Assembly (NCBI RefSeq): GCF_018069705.1
Contig: NZ_CP072943.1
Coordinates: forward strand, 124,001-188,000
Source of the DNA: Aminithiophilus ramosus
Lineage (GTDB): Bacteria > Synergistota > Synergistia > Synergistales > Aminithiophilaceae
Direction of reading: 5' to 3'
Length of the DNA stretch: 64,000 nucleotides
This document shows positions 1-8,742 of the stretch, in pieces (positions within the stretch are counted from its first letter, which is position 1; each line of letters opens with the position of its first letter). The notes beneath the pieces are model-generated. The model had not been told where the DNA came from, searched no databases, and saw nothing but the letters and a program-made list of their open reading frames with translations. The translations under genes were made by a program, and so were the position numbers.

Positions 1-796
1 ATCATCACCGTCAGTCCCGTCCGCAGGAGGGCCACGGCGGCCATGACGAAGGGGCCGATCGTCCCCTCGAGGCGGATGCTCTCGTTCATCAGTTCCCGGA
101 AGGATCGTTCGAGGCGTCGGAAGCGACTCCCCGTCAGGTTGAAGGCCTTGACGACGCGGATGCCGTACAGGTACTCCTGAAGGCGGTTGGCGGCCCCGAT
201 CTTGGCCTTCATGTGGCGCCGTCCCAGGACGCGGAGGAGCTTCGTCGCCGCCGCCATGACGGCGACGGCCAGGGGGAGGGCGAAGAACATGGCCAGGGCC
301 ATGGTCGGATCGAGGGAAAAGAGGCCGACGAGGGCCAGAAGGGGCATGAGGAGCGCTCCGGCCAGCTGGGGGACGAAGTGGGAGAGGGCCTGCTCCAGAA
401 GGGCGAAGTCGCCCATGATCATGTTGGCCATGTCGCCGGGATCGCGGCTGGAGAGGTAGCCCAGGGGGAGGCGGCCGACGTGCTCGGCCAGCCTCACCCT
501 AAGCCCGTAGAGGATGCGGAAGGCGGCGACGTGGGCGGCCATGGAGCCGACGTAGAGGAAGAGGAGAGAGGCGACGAGACCGACGAGGGCGACAAGGCCC
601 AGTGGGTCATGAGAGGGCCGTCGATCCGGCTTGGATCCTCTACCTTGGCCAGCAGTTCGGCCAGGATGTGATAGACCGACAGATAGGGCGCCAGGGCGCA
701 GGCGGCGCTGAGGGCCGCCAGGCCACCGGAGAGGACCAGAAGGCCTTTCTTTTCCCCGGCGATCTCCAGGAGTCTGCCGATGGCCTGCTTTTTCAT
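1..796 (-). pseudogene. ABC transporter membrane half (exporter type), partial, frameshifted
   Basis: This is the N-terminal membrane domain of an ABC exporter that also carries its own ATPase; the gene runs off the left edge, so the ATPase is not visible. It starts with MKKQAIGRLLEIAGEKKG at 796 and enters a first hydrophobic helix. At about 598-600 the reading frame breaks. Adding one base to the CCC run (plus strand) restores a long open frame with further helices and the coupling-region text RLPLGYLSSRDPGDMANMI. The start overlaps the stop of the methyltransferase gene as ATGA, so the two are translationally coupled, probably under the TetR gene. A sequencing error is as likely as a real mutation, because the gene next door has the same kind of defect. 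Family assignment is firm; substrate is unknown. Confidence 0.75.
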
Positions 797-1637
797 GGTT
801 TGTCCCCCTCTTTTCGGGAAAGGTCGTCGAAGCCGATGTGGACGATGTGGCAGGACATGGCCCGTCGCAGGGGGGGATGTGGCGGAAGAGCCTCATCGAG
901 CGCCACCGGGGCCGGGCATAGTCGAAGTAGTTCCATTTTCCGAGGAAGCGGATGGCCTCGGACCAGTCGGCGACCGACTCGGGATCGTCGGGTCCCCAGA
1001 GGAACTCCAGGCCCTCTCCGACCTTGGAGAGGGAGTCGTGCCATCGGGCCCTGCCGACGACGAAGGGCGCCGTCGCCTCGAAGAGCATCTCCCCTCGGGG
1101 AAAGCGCCGGGCCAGCTCGACGAAGAGGGATCGGACCTGCTCCTCGGGGAAATACATGAGGAGCCCTTCGGCGATGAAAAGCGGGGGGCTTTTGACGGCG
1201 CCGATCTCGTCCATCCAGGAGAAATCGAAGACGGATCTGGCGATGAAACGGCGTCGCCCTGTCTCGTCGAAGAACCGTCGCCGCATCTCGATCCCCTCGG
1301 GAAGGTCCAGATCGTACCAGTCGATCTCCCTGGCTCCGATTCTCTCCAGGCGGGAATCGAGCCCGGCGCCGAGATTGACGACGGCCCCCTCGGGGTGGGC
1401 GTCGACGAAGCGCCTCGTCTCCCGGTCCAGAATCATGGACCGGACGGCCACGCCCAGCTGAGACTTCCAGCAGGCGTCGAAGACGGAGAAGTCGTAGTCG
1501 ATCTGCCTCACGATCTCGACGGCCTTGGGGTCCCTGAAAAGTCCGTCCTCTCGGGCCGTCTCGGCGGCCTTGGCCCAGAGGGTGATGAGCATCGTCTCCG
1601 GCAGGCTCCCGATCGGGGATGTCCCGTCCTTTTCCAT
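793..1637 (-). pseudogene. Class I SAM-dependent methyltransferase (PPM/leucine carboxyl methyltransferase-like), frameshifted
   Basis: The ATG at 1637 follows an AAGGAGG site inside the end of the TetR gene. The first 250 codons read as a SAM-dependent O-methyltransferase of the LCMT/Tcm-like group: a conserved VVNLGAGLDSR glycine loop, then YDLDLPEGIEMRR, then LFIAEGLLMYFPEEQVR. At the seven-G run at 870-876 (plus strand) the frame changes. With one extra base the protein ends in a family-like C-terminus (LRRAMSCHIVHIGF) at the stop that overlaps the ABC gene, giving about 281 residues, a normal length. The substrate is unknown. TetR, methyltransferase and ABC exporter together suggest modification and export of a small molecule (inference). 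Confidence 0.7.
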
Positions 1638-1640
1638 GGC

Positions 1641-2270
1641 TCAGGCCTCCTTCTCTTTCTCTCCTCCCAGGGGGGCGAGGCCTCTCCTGATGACGGCCGT
1701 GATCTGGTCCAGATAGGCGTCGTCGGAGAGGGGCTCGTAACTTCCCTGGCGGACATGTTCCTCCATGTGGCCCCGAAACTCCCACCAGACGTGGACGGCG
1801 CCGCTGATCAGGGCCGTTATGGCCAGGGGGGAGATGTCGTCTCGGATCTCTTTCCGCCTCTGGGCCTCGACGAGAGAGGTCCGGTACCAGCGGTGGATCT
1901 CCTCTTCTCCGCCCCAGGGGGCGTCGTCTCCGGCCAGGCGTCCCCAGTTGGCGATCCTGACCATCGTCGGATTGTCCCGGTAGAAGGCGAAGGCCGCTTC
2001 GATCATGACGTCGACGAAGGCCCCGGCCCCCCCTTTCGGTAGGGGGGACCCGTCCAGGTTGGCCTGCCAGCGCCTCACGATGTCGTCTTTCACCGCCTCG
2101 TAGAGCCCCTCCTTGGTCTGGAAGTGAAAAAGAATCAGAGGTCCCGAAAGGCCGCTCCGCTCGGCCACCTCGCGGATCGTCGTCCCGTCGAAGCCCCTCT
2201 CGGCGAAAAGCTCCTCGGCCGCTCCGAGAATCTTCCGCCTCGTTCCCTCTCCGTCCCGTGCCGCCGCCAT
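1641..2270 (-). CDS. TetR/AcrR family transcriptional regulator
   Basis: This 209-residue protein has the family layout: an N-terminal helix-turn-helix (about residues 10-57; ILGAAEELFAERGFDGTTI followed by REVAERSGLSG) and a variable C-terminal ligand domain. It is first in a minus-strand unit with the methyltransferase and ABC genes; its stop lies 3 bp before the methyltransferase ATG. An imperfect palindrome at 2305-2322 is a plausible operator, suggesting self-repression released by the compound the downstream genes handle. The ligand cannot be predicted. Confidence 0.9.
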   Translation of the reverse strand: MAAARDGEGTRRKILGAAEELFAERGFDGTTIREVAERSGLSGPLILFHFQTKEGLYEAVKDDIVRRWQANLDGSPLPKGGAGAFVDVMIEAAFAFYRDNPTMVRIANWGRLAGDDAPWGGEEEIHRWYRTSLVEAQRRKEIRDDISPLAITALISGAVHVWWEFRGHMEEHVRQGSYEPLSDDAYLDQITAVIRRGLAPLGGEKEKEA

Positions 2271-2304
2271 GGCCTTCCTCCTCCTCGACGTTCTCGTCGA
2301 ACAT

Positions 2305-2322
2305 ACTTAGCGCTCAGTAAGT
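2305..2322 (-). promoter_or_regulatory. Candidate TetR operator
   Basis: ACTTA and TAAGT form inverted arms around an 8-bp centre (ACTTAGCGCTCAGTAAGT), about 35 bp upstream of the TetR start. The region is AT-richer than its surroundings and could hold the promoter. Placement and symmetry fit TetR autoregulation; no direct evidence. Confidence 0.45.
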
Positions 2323-2502
2323 TTGACATATAAAACAAGCCTGTCAAGTCCCCTCCCTCCGACAAGGGGGCGCGGCGCCTCCGGGGCCGCCTTGCGTGGC
2401 CGGCCCGAGAGGGCAAGCCCCCTTCGGCTCCTGCCGGCAGAGCTTTTGGGGAGGGGGATGGGGGGGTGGTATGATGTAAAAAAATAAAGCCCATAAGGGA
2501 AG

Positions 2503-3669
2503 GTGATTCTGTTGTCGGTCTACATGAACAACGCCGCCACGACGTGGCCCAAGCCGGAGCCCGTGGCGCGGGCCATGTACGATTTTCTCGCCTCGGGAGG
2601 CGCCAATCTGGCCCGGGGGTCGGCCTCGAGGCGCGACCTGGAGACGATGGATCTCGTCGGCGACGTCCGGGAGCGTCTGGCCCGGTTTTTCGGCGGCCAC
2701 GAAAAGGGCGACCCCCGCTACGTCACCTTCTCCCTCAACGTGACGGAGGCCCTCAACGTCATCTTCCGGGGCTTCCTGCGGCCGGGGATGGCCGTCGTCA
2801 CCACGTCGATGGAGCACAACGCCGTCGTCCGCCCCCTGCGCCGCCTCGAGGAGGAAGGGACGTCCCTGACGATCCTTCCCTGCGACCCGAGGGGCCGCCT
2901 CGACCCGTCGCTTCTGAGGGAGCGCCTCCGCGAGGGGGCCGACCTCTTCGTCCTCTCCCATGCCAGCAACCTCTGCGGGACCGTCCAGGACCTGGAGGCC
3001 GTCGCCGAGATCTGCCGCGACGCCTCGGTCCCCCTCGTCGTCGACGCGGCCCAGACGGCAGGTCTCCTTCCCCTCGACGCGGCGGCCCTCGACGTGGCGG
3101 CCCTCTGTTTCACGGGTCACAAGGGACTCATGGGTCCCCAGGGAACGGGAGGCATCGTCTGGCGTCCCGATTTCGCCCGGGCCTGTCGTCCCCTCGTCGA
3201 CGGAGGGACGGGAAGCCGCTCCCACGAGGAGCGCCAGCCCGACATGCTTCCCGACAAGTTCGAATCGGGAACGCCCAACCTTCCGGGCCTGGCCGGCCTG
3301 CGGGCGGCCCTGATCTGGCTGGAAAAAGAGGGAGTGGCCTCGATCAGGAGGCACGAGGAGGTCCTCGGCTCCCGTCTTCTCGAGGGGCTCCGGGCCCTTC
3401 CCGGTGCGACTCTCTACGGCCTTGAGGGGACGGAGGGGAGACTGCCCGTCTTCGCCCTCAACCTGGCCTCCATGGACAACGGTACCCTGGCCGCGGAGCT
3501 GACCGATCGATGGGAGATCGAGAGCCGCCCCGGCCTCCACTGCGCCCCCCTGGCTCACAGGACCCTGGGCAGCTTCCCTCAAGGGGCGCTGCGCCTCTCG
3601 CCGGGCTACTTCACCGAAGAGGCCGAGATCGATCTCTGCCTCGAGGGACTGAGCGAACTGGCCCGGTAG
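2503..3669 (+). CDS. Class V aminotransferase, cysteine desulfurase-like
   Basis: This is a PLP enzyme of the SufS/CsdA/NifS-like group that moves sulfur from cysteine or splits related amino acids. Family marks are the start NNAATTWPKP, the MEHNAVVRPL segment, VVDAAQTAGLLPLD with the PLP-contact aspartate, and the Schiff-base lysine in FTGHKGLMGPQGTGG. Near residue 330 it has RPGLHCAPLAH, giving a cysteine in the active-site loop region, and the C-terminus GALRLSPGYF is typical of the cysteine-desulfurase-family branch. The frame opens with GTG at 2503, but the AAGGTGAT ribosome site overlaps that codon, so TTG at 2512 or ATG at 2524 is a more likely start. It is a single gene ended by a strong bidirectional terminator. 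Exact substrate is uncertain. Confidence 0.88.
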   Translation: MILLSVYMNNAATTWPKPEPVARAMYDFLASGGANLARGSASRRDLETMDLVGDVRERLARFFGGHEKGDPRYVTFSLNVTEALNVIFRGFLRPGMAVVTTSMEHNAVVRPLRRLEEEGTSLTILPCDPRGRLDPSLLRERLREGADLFVLSHASNLCGTVQDLEAVAEICRDASVPLVVDAAQTAGLLPLDAAALDVAALCFTGHKGLMGPQGTGGIVWRPDFARACRPLVDGGTGSRSHEERQPDMLPDKFESGTPNLPGLAGLRAALIWLEKEGVASIRRHEEVLGSRLLEGLRALPGATLYGLEGTEGRLPVFALNLASMDNGTLAAELTDRWEIESRPGLHCAPLAHRTLGSFPQGALRLSPGYFTEEAEIDLCLEGLSELAR

Positions 3670-3760
3670 GGGAGAGTCTCTGCGACGAGGTCACGGCGGA
3701 AACGCCCCGCTTCCTGCGCCCCTTCCTCTCCGCGTCGGGCCGCGGCGGAAAGGGAGCGAG

Positions 3761-3822
3761 AAGAGGGGTAAAAGAGAGGGAGGGACGGGTCTGGCCGTCC
3801 CTCCCTCTCTTTTACCCCTCTT
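3761..3822. terminator. Bidirectional terminator, perfect 28-bp inverted repeat
   Basis: Arms at 3761-3788 and 3795-3822 are exact reverse complements around a 6-base loop. The inner GGGAGGGACGG/CCGTCCCTCCC stem is followed in both directions by TCTCTTTTA, so it can act as a rho-independent terminator for the aminotransferase (plus) and for the small gene on the minus strand, whose stop codon lies within the right arm. Confidence 0.75.
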
Positions 3823-4132
3823 CGACGAAGCGGAAGCGGTACCGTCCCCGCCCCTCGACGTGGAAGAGAAAATCGCCCTCCTCGTTGGGAGGCGTCTTCT
3901 CCAGTCTGTCCAAGGTTTCCCGCGAGATCCAGCAGGTCAGGTCGCTCCCCTCGACGGAGAAGGCCTCGAACGTCTCCCTGTCCTCTTCCTCCGGCTTTCC
4001 GAAAAGGCCCGACGGGCCTTTGAAAACCGTTCATCATCCGGCGATGATGGTGGCCCAGACGATGCGGAAGTCGTCGCCGTGATCCTTGACGTGTTCGAGC
4101 CAGTAGGCCGACGTGATGCGAAGGGTCCTCAT
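3812..4132 (-). pseudogene. Small gene of unknown function interrupted by two adjacent in-frame TGA codons
   Basis: An ATG at 4132 opens a frame reading MRTLRITSAYWLEHVKDHG and on through IVWATIIAG, then meets TGA TGA. The same frame then continues as convincing coding sequence (GLFGKPEEEDRETFEAFSV, later WISRETLDRLEKTPPNEEG) to a TAA at 3812-3814 inside the terminator hairpin. Acidic composition and codon use after the stops match real genes. Either the gene has decayed (double stop or paired frameshifts) or there are two very short genes. I do not recognise the family. A copy of the intergenic repeat lies about 90 bp upstream. Confidence 0.4.
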
Positions 4133-4221
4133 TGCGCACCCCCTTTATGTCTATGTGGTCCATTAAGCACAAAAAGAGAACCTCAAAAAAAGGTCCGAAG
4201 GCAAGTCGAGAGCTGCCCCCG

Positions 4222-4365
4222 ATCGGCAGGCTCGCCGGGACGGACTCGGCGCTTATCCGAAATCCGCCTGGACAGGCCCGTCATGCCGGTTCAAGGCGAA
4301 TCCTTCAGCCCCCCGGTCGCGTCCCGGCCGGGCGAGGTTCCCGCTTTTTTGTCCGCCCGTTCGGG
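4222..4365 (-). repeat. Intergenic repeat copy A (divergent), oriented toward the small gene
   Basis: Read on the minus strand this stretch aligns with the four other copies described in the findings. Shared marks are an A-run followed by GCCCGGCC, a CCCGG/CCGGG hairpin in the same place as the hairpins of the other copies, GCCTTGAACCGGCA, then GGATAAGCG and GGCGAGCCTGC at the 3' end. It is one of the two most diverged copies. Confidence 0.55.
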
Positions 4366-4384
4366 CCCGTCCCGGCGGCTGAGG

Positions 4385-4705
4385 TCAGTCCCTGTCGTCG
4401 ATCTGCCGCAGGCTCTCCAGGGCCTCTTTGCGGATCGCTCCGTCGAGGCAGGTCGAAAGCCGCCCCAGGCAGGTCAGGGCCAGGGAGTAGTGGACGTTGA
4501 GCCCCTCCTTGCGGTCGGTGATGACGCCGGCGTTGCGGAGGACGGCCAGATGCTTGCTGATCGTCGTCCGGTCGCAGGGGAACCACTGAGCGATCTCGCA
4601 GACGCATCGCTCTCCCTCCATGAGCCGTTCGGCGATGGCCAGCCGGACGGGATGAGCCAGGGCCTTGAAGATGGTCACCTTCCGTTCCAGCAGATAGTCG
4701 CTCAA
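4385..4705 (-). CDS. ArsR/SmtB family transcriptional repressor
   Basis: This is a small winged-helix repressor of 106 residues. It reads FKALAHPVRLAIAERLM, then CVCEIAQWF, then the recognition helix TTISKHLAVLRNAGVI and the wing DRKEGLNVHYSL. The CVC pair in the alpha-3 region is the classical position of metal or metalloid thiol ligands in ArsR proteins, so a thiol-based sensor is likely (inference). I chose TTG at 4705 because AGAGGGGGA sits 7 bases upstream; the frame stays open to a GTG at 4750, but that adds an unusual N-terminus. The target gene is unknown and no transporter or arsenic gene is adjacent. Confidence 0.85.
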   Translation of the reverse strand: MSDYLLERKVTIFKALAHPVRLAIAERLMEGERCVCEIAQWFPCDRTTISKHLAVLRNAGVITDRKEGLNVHYSLALTCLGRLSTCLDGAIRKEALESLRQIDDRD

Positions 4706-4725
4706 GGGACGTTCCCCCTCTTGGA

Positions 4726-4750
4726 GTGATAACCGTGACCATATTACCAC
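4726..4750 (-). promoter_or_regulatory. Candidate ArsR operator
   Basis: GTGATAA and TTACCAC form imperfect inverted arms 11 bp apart, directly upstream of the ArsR ribosome site. The position suggests autorepression. Confidence 0.4.
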
Positions 4751-4757
4751 AAGGGGG

Positions 4758-4788
4758 AGAAAAGAGGGGGCTCCCGGCGGGAGCCCCC
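4758..4788 (-). terminator. Rho-independent terminator of the chemoreceptor gene
   Basis: On the minus strand a perfect 10-bp stem (GGGGGCTCCC/GGGAGCCCCC, 3-base loop) is followed by TCTTTTCTC, 8 bp after the chemoreceptor stop codon. Confidence 0.8.
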
Positions 4789-4795
4789 TGATGGT

Positions 4796-6928
4796 TCAGT
4801 CTCCGAGGGCCATCAGGCCGCCCCGTTCCCCTTCCTTGAGGACGTAGATGCGGACGGCCTCGGCGAGGTCGTCGACGACCTTGCCCTGTTCGTTCCGGAT
4901 GCCCTTCAGGTCGTCGAGACGGCTCACGACGTTCCGGGCCGAGGCCTCGACGTTTTCGGCCGCCGTCTGGCCGTTGCCGATCTCCCGGAGGATGCTGTCC
5001 ATGGCCGAGGCGATCTCCTCGCTTCCGGCCGACTGCTCCTGGGCGGCGGCGGCGATGGAGCGGATGCCGTCGGTCATGGAGTGGACCCGGTCGAGGATGC
5101 CCTCGATCTTGCGGGCCGTCTCCTGAGTGCTGGCCGCGGCGCCCTCGATGAGGCGGACCGTCTCGGCCGTGTCGCGATGGGCCGCCTGGGAGCGGCCCAG
5201 GACCTCTTCGATGGTCCGTCCCACTTCGCCGGCGGCCGTGTTGGACTGTTCGGCCAGCTTGCGGACCTCCTCGGCGACGACGGCGAATCCCCGTCCCGCC
5301 TCTCCGGCCCGGGCCGCCTCGATGGCGGCGTTGAGGGCCAGGAGGTTCGTCTGATCGGCGATGCCCGTGATGGTGGTGACGAAGGTGGAGATCTTCTCCA
5401 CCGAGACCTGGAGGGAGGCCACCGATTCCTGGATGCCCCGGCTGGCCCTGTCGATGTTGGCCATGTCGCCGGCGACGCCCTTGAGGGCCTTCTGGCCCAG
5501 GGCGATCTCGCTTTCCATGGCCTGGGCCTCGCCGTTGAGCTCCGAAGAGGTGGTGGCCGTCTTCTGGGCGCCCTGGGCGACCTCCTCGATGCCGGCGCTC
5601 GTCTCTTCGGCGCCGGAGGAGACGGAGGCCACGACCTGGACCATGCCGCCGGCGTCACGGAGGGTCTTGTCCATGCTGTCGCCGATGTCGTCGCTGATGC
5701 GGTGGATCTCGTCTCCCTTTTCGAGAAGAAGGGCGCCCAGATCCTTGACGCGGCCCACCAGGCTCCGGTAGGCGCCGACGATGCGGTCGAAGGCGGCCAT
5801 GACCTGGAGAATCTCGTCGCGGCTCCCCTCGTCCCCCTCGACGTCGACGGAGAGGTCGCCCGAAGCGATCCTTCCCGCCGTCTCGACGACGCGGGCCAGA
5901 GGGGCCAGAAGACGGGCCGAAAGGAACCAGATCAGAGCCAGGCCGATGACGAGGGCCGGAAGGCCCCAGAGGATCATCTGGTTGCGCATGGAGACGGCCG
6001 GGGCGAGTATCTCGGCCTCCGTCATGGCCAGGGCGAGATGCCAGCCCAGCTCTTCGACGGAGGCGATGAAGGCGATCTTCCGCTCGTCGCCGAGGCGGTA
6101 GAAGAAGTGGTCCTGTCCGGTCTGGCTGGCCTCGGAATAGCTCTGCCAGAATCCCGGGGCCGCCTCGGCGACGGCCATGCCGGCAGGGAACTTGGGGTGG
6201 CCGACGATCGTGCCGCCGTCGTCGAAGATGAAGCCCCGTCCCTCGCGGCCGAAGCGGGTCTCCTGCATGTGGTCGACGATGGGCGCCAGGGAGACGCCCG
6301 CGTAGGCGACGATGAGGTGCTCCGCGTTCCTGATCCGCTGATAGGAGCCGTAATAGGGAATCCCGCCCACGAGGGAGAGCCCCTCGTACTTCCCGCCCGG
6401 CTCGGCGATGGCGGCGTAGAGGGCGGCGTACTCCTTGCGGTCGAGGACCTCTCCCAGGGCCCGCTCTCCCTTGTCGTCCTTGATGGTCGTGGCGACGCGG
6501 ACCAGGTCGCCCTTCTCCGTGCCCTGGAAGAGGGTGAAGGTCCCGCCGAGCTGGGCGTTCCAGCCGTCGACGAGGGCGCTGTCGTCGGTGATCTGCTTGA
6601 AGCCGCCCTTCATGACGAAGAGGATGGGCAGCTCGACGGAGCCGAAGACGGCCGCGTTGTTGGAGGCCATGATGTTGCCGCTCTCGAGGTCGGCGACGGC
6701 CACGGTCTGAGCCGTCGCGAGGGTGCCGCGGATCAGGGCCAATTCGCCGTCGATGGACTGCCGCAGCGAGGCGGCGAACCCCTGCCCCTGGCTGACGATC
6801 GTCTCTTCGAGACGGTTTTTGGCCGTGACGTAGCTGACGGAGAAGGCCACGGCGAGGATGGCCACGGCGACGGTCGCTGCGGCCATCGATATTTTTGCCT
6901 TGAGAGAGATGCCCCGTTTGCCTTCCAT
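4796..6928 (-). CDS. Methyl-accepting chemotaxis protein, extracytoplasmic Cache domains
   Basis: A 710-residue membrane chemoreceptor. TM1 is about residues 12-33. A large outside sensor region (about 38-305) contains the Cache_3-Cache_2-type strings GGTFTLFQG and [14 protein letters not shown], then [21 protein letters not shown]2 is about 318-338, HAMP about 339-391, and the signalling domain about 430-700 has the conserved tip [20 protein letters not shown]. It acts at the inner membrane through CheA/CheW; the ligand is not predictable. AGGAGGCG precedes the ATG. It is a single gene with its own terminator. Confidence 0.93.
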   Translation of the reverse strand: MEGKRGISLKAKISMAAATVAVAILAVAFSVSYVTAKNRLEETIVSQGQGFAASLRQSIDGELALIRGTLATAQTVAVADLESGNIMASNNAAVFGSVELPILFVMKGGFKQITDDSALVDGWNAQLGGTFTLFQGTEKGDLVRVATTIKDDKGERALGEVLDRKEYAALYAAIAEPGGKYEGLSLVGGIPYYGSYQRIRNAEHLIVAYAGVSLAPIVDHMQETRFGREGRGFIFDDGGTIVGHPKFPAGMAVAEAAPGFWQSYSEASQTGQDHFFYRLGDERKIAFIASVEELGWHLALAMTEAEILAPAVSMRNQMILWGLPALVIGLALIWFLSARLLAPLARVVETAGRIASGDLSVDVEGDEGSRDEILQVMAAFDRIVGAYRSLVGRVKDLGALLLEKGDEIHRISDDIGDSMDKTLRDAGGMVQVVASVSSGAEETSAGIEEVAQGAQKTATTSSELNGEAQAMESEIALGQKALKGVAGDMANIDRASRGIQESVASLQVSVEKISTFVTTITGIADQTNLLALNAAIEAARAGEAGRGFAVVAEEVRKLAEQSNTAAGEVGRTIEEVLGRSQAAHRDTAETVRLIEGAAASTQETARKIEGILDRVHSMTDGIRSIAAAAQEQSAGSEEIASAMDSILREIGNGQTAAENVEASARNVVSRLDDLKGIRNEQGKVVDDLAEAVRIYVLKEGERGGLMALGD

Positions 6929-6959
6929 GACGAACGCCTCCTAACGGATCGTAAACTTG

Positions 6960-6990
6960 GAGCTATGTAAAAGTACACATGCGATAGCTC
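6960..6990 (-). promoter_or_regulatory. Inverted repeat upstream of the chemoreceptor
   Basis: GAGCTAT (6960-6966) and ATAGCTC (6984-6990) flank 17 bp, in an AT-rich patch 30-60 bp upstream of the chemoreceptor start. It may be an operator or leader hairpin. The rest of the space up to the insertion sequence shows nothing I can identify. Confidence 0.3.
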
Positions 6991-7142
6991 ACGTTTAGTT
7001 TAGCACAGACCCCTGGAGGCGTCACGGGGGAGGATGTCAACGGCGATCCCCCGATAGAGTGGACCCCGTCGGGGATGCTGAAGCCCGGCGGAAGTTTACT
7101 TTGCAGGAAACTGGAAAGAGCCCGATCTCTTTAGGGAACCTC

Positions 7143-7170
7143 TCATTGGCCGCAACTTAGCCGAATATTC
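7143..7170 (+). repeat. IS terminal inverted repeat, left
   Basis: Left end of the insertion sequence, matching the right end (8618-8645) over 28 bp with two mismatches. Confidence 0.8.
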
Positions 7171-7206
7171 AAGAAGGTATCCATCTATCAATTAGGTTCT
7201 CTCTGG

Positions 7207-8533
7207 CTAGACATCCTCCCGCCGTCCTCTCCGGTAGCGCTCGGGCAAGGGATCGGCCCTGACGGCGCCGATCCGGAGCGAGGCCGGGTCGAAGAGGAAG
7301 CCTTCGTGATAAAGAACGGTTTGGAGGAGGCCCGTGTGTGGTGAAAGTGCTCGGCGTAGAGGAGAGGTCCCATCTCCTTGACGTCGCTTCGCGGCTCCTT
7401 CTCCAGTTCCCTGCGCACCTGGCCCGAGACGATGACCGTCAGGGCCACGCAGATGACGATTTCGACTGTGCTTTTTCCCTGAACCGATCGACGAGAGGCC
7501 GAAGGGACTTTTAAGCTCCTTGAAAAAGATCTCCACGGCCCATCGGGCCCGGTAAAGATCAGCGATCTCCTCGGGAGAGACCTTGTCCGCCGGCAGATGG
7601 GTGACGTGGAGATGATATTCGCCGGTCTTCTCGTTTTTGACGCCGACGAAACGAAGGGGACGGAAGACAGGGCCTTCCTCGATCTCCCGCACCTTCTTGT
7701 CCGTGATGTTACGGGGAGCAAAAAGTCCTTCGGCGTCGAGGACCTGGCGGCGCAGGTAGGGTTCCACTTCCCGGAGACGCCAGTGACGGAGGTCGATGCG
7801 GTTTCTCGGCCCTTCCCTCAGGTTCCGAAGCAGAAGGGGATTGCTGTTCGTCTTCAGGCGACTGATGAAAAAGCCTCCGCTATCGTCGATTTCCCGGAAG
7901 CGCTCGATCTTGAAAGAACCCAGGTCGAAAAGAAGCAGGTGCCCTTCCATCCACGCCTCCGTCGGCAGGAGGGGGCTTTCGGCCGTCTTGCCCGAGAGGT
8001 ACGGAAAAGGCCCTGGGAGCGCGATTGAGAAGCCCGAGTTGAACGTTCAGCTTCGCCGCCGCGGGACAAGTCGTGCTCCTGGCGTTGGGAAAGCCCTCGG
8101 CCAGATCGGGATGAAGAGGAATCAGGGTGCTGTCGATGGCGACGATCTCCCTGATGTCGCAGGCCTCGAGCGCCGTCGCCCTCGCGGGGAGCGCCTCGAA
8201 GACGACGCGAGCCATGGCGCGCTCCAGGCATCTTTTGAGGAATTCGAGCCGTTCCGGCGTGAAGCGATCGTAGAAGGCGGGCCAAGTCATCCGGTCCGGC
8301 GCGACTTTCTCATGGCTCCGATGGAGCCGGAGAAGACACAGGCGGCTCGAAGAGCCGAAAGCGAGAACCAGATGCCAAAAAAAGACCATCGGATCGAGAT
8401 TGCGGACCCCTTCGACGAAGCCCGATGCCTTGGCCTGCTCGAGAATCCACCGGCGCGGAAAGAGCCCCGAGAGCCTCTGCCCCCTCTCCTGGGCCAAAGG
8501 ATTTTCATGGCTTTCAAGACTCGGCGTTCGCAT
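7207..8533 (-). pseudogene. IS4-family DDE transposase, multiple frameshifts
   Basis: The ATG at 8533 follows an AGGAGGAAGG site. The first segment (to about 8040) holds the first catalytic aspartate in REIVAIDSTLIPLHPD. A frameshift at about 8040 (one extra G) leads to the segment with LLLFDLGSFKIERF (second Asp). It ends with the IS4 signature YRARWAVEIFFKELK, which matches the Y-2-R-3-E-6-K pattern. A second shift lies at the A-run near 7476 and a third near 7340, before the C-terminal part ending at 7207. All catalytic motifs are present, so decay is recent, but no functional protein can be made without recoding. Confidence 0.85.
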
Positions 8534-8617
8534 GGGATCCTTCCTCCTGGTCGATGCGAGGGATGATTCCATACGGACAGGCATGTCGGGCAGGAGCCGC
8601 AATCGTCGTTCTATCCG

Positions 8618-8645
8618 GAATATTCGGCTAAGTTGCAGCCGATGA
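8618..8645 (-). repeat. IS terminal inverted repeat, right
   Basis: Right end of the insertion sequence, inverted relative to 7143-7170. Confidence 0.8.
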
Positions 8646-8677
8646 AGAGTCTGCAGATTCGGCAGGGCAGGGACCCC

Positions 8678-8726
8678 TTGTCTGATCTTCGTTGACCTAT
8701 ATAATAGACATAGGTCAACGAAGATC
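8678..8726 (+). promoter_or_regulatory. clpB promoter overlapped by a perfect 17-bp inverted repeat with 9-bp spacer
   Basis: TTGTCT (8678-8683) and TATAAT (8700-8705) are 16 bp apart. Arms at 8684-8700 and 8710-8726 (GATCTTCGTTGACCTAT and its exact complement) enclose 9 bp. The arm-N9-arm layout is that of the HrcA/CIRCE operator, but the sequence is neither CIRCE (TTAGCACTC) nor a CtsR heptad repeat. A dedicated heat-shock repressor site is the simplest reading. Confidence 0.6.
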
Positions 8727-8742
8727 AAAGGAGGCATGGCCC

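Larger units (their letters stand above)
7143..8645 (-). mobile_element. IS4-family insertion sequence, decayed
   Basis: Both ends carry TCATYGGCYGCAACTTAG followed by CCGAATATTC in inverted orientation (7143-7170 and 8618-8645), differing at only two positions over 28 bp. Between them is one DDE transposase gene in several frames. The size of about 1.5 kb fits IS4. No clear target duplication is seen. The right end stops about 35 bp before the clpB promoter. Confidence 0.85.

Noticed and set aside
7020..7142. CRISPR, tRNA or rRNA genes
   Set aside because: I looked across the window, including this gap, for spaced direct repeats, tRNA cloverleaf and CCA-end patterns and rRNA core strings, and saw none I could support.
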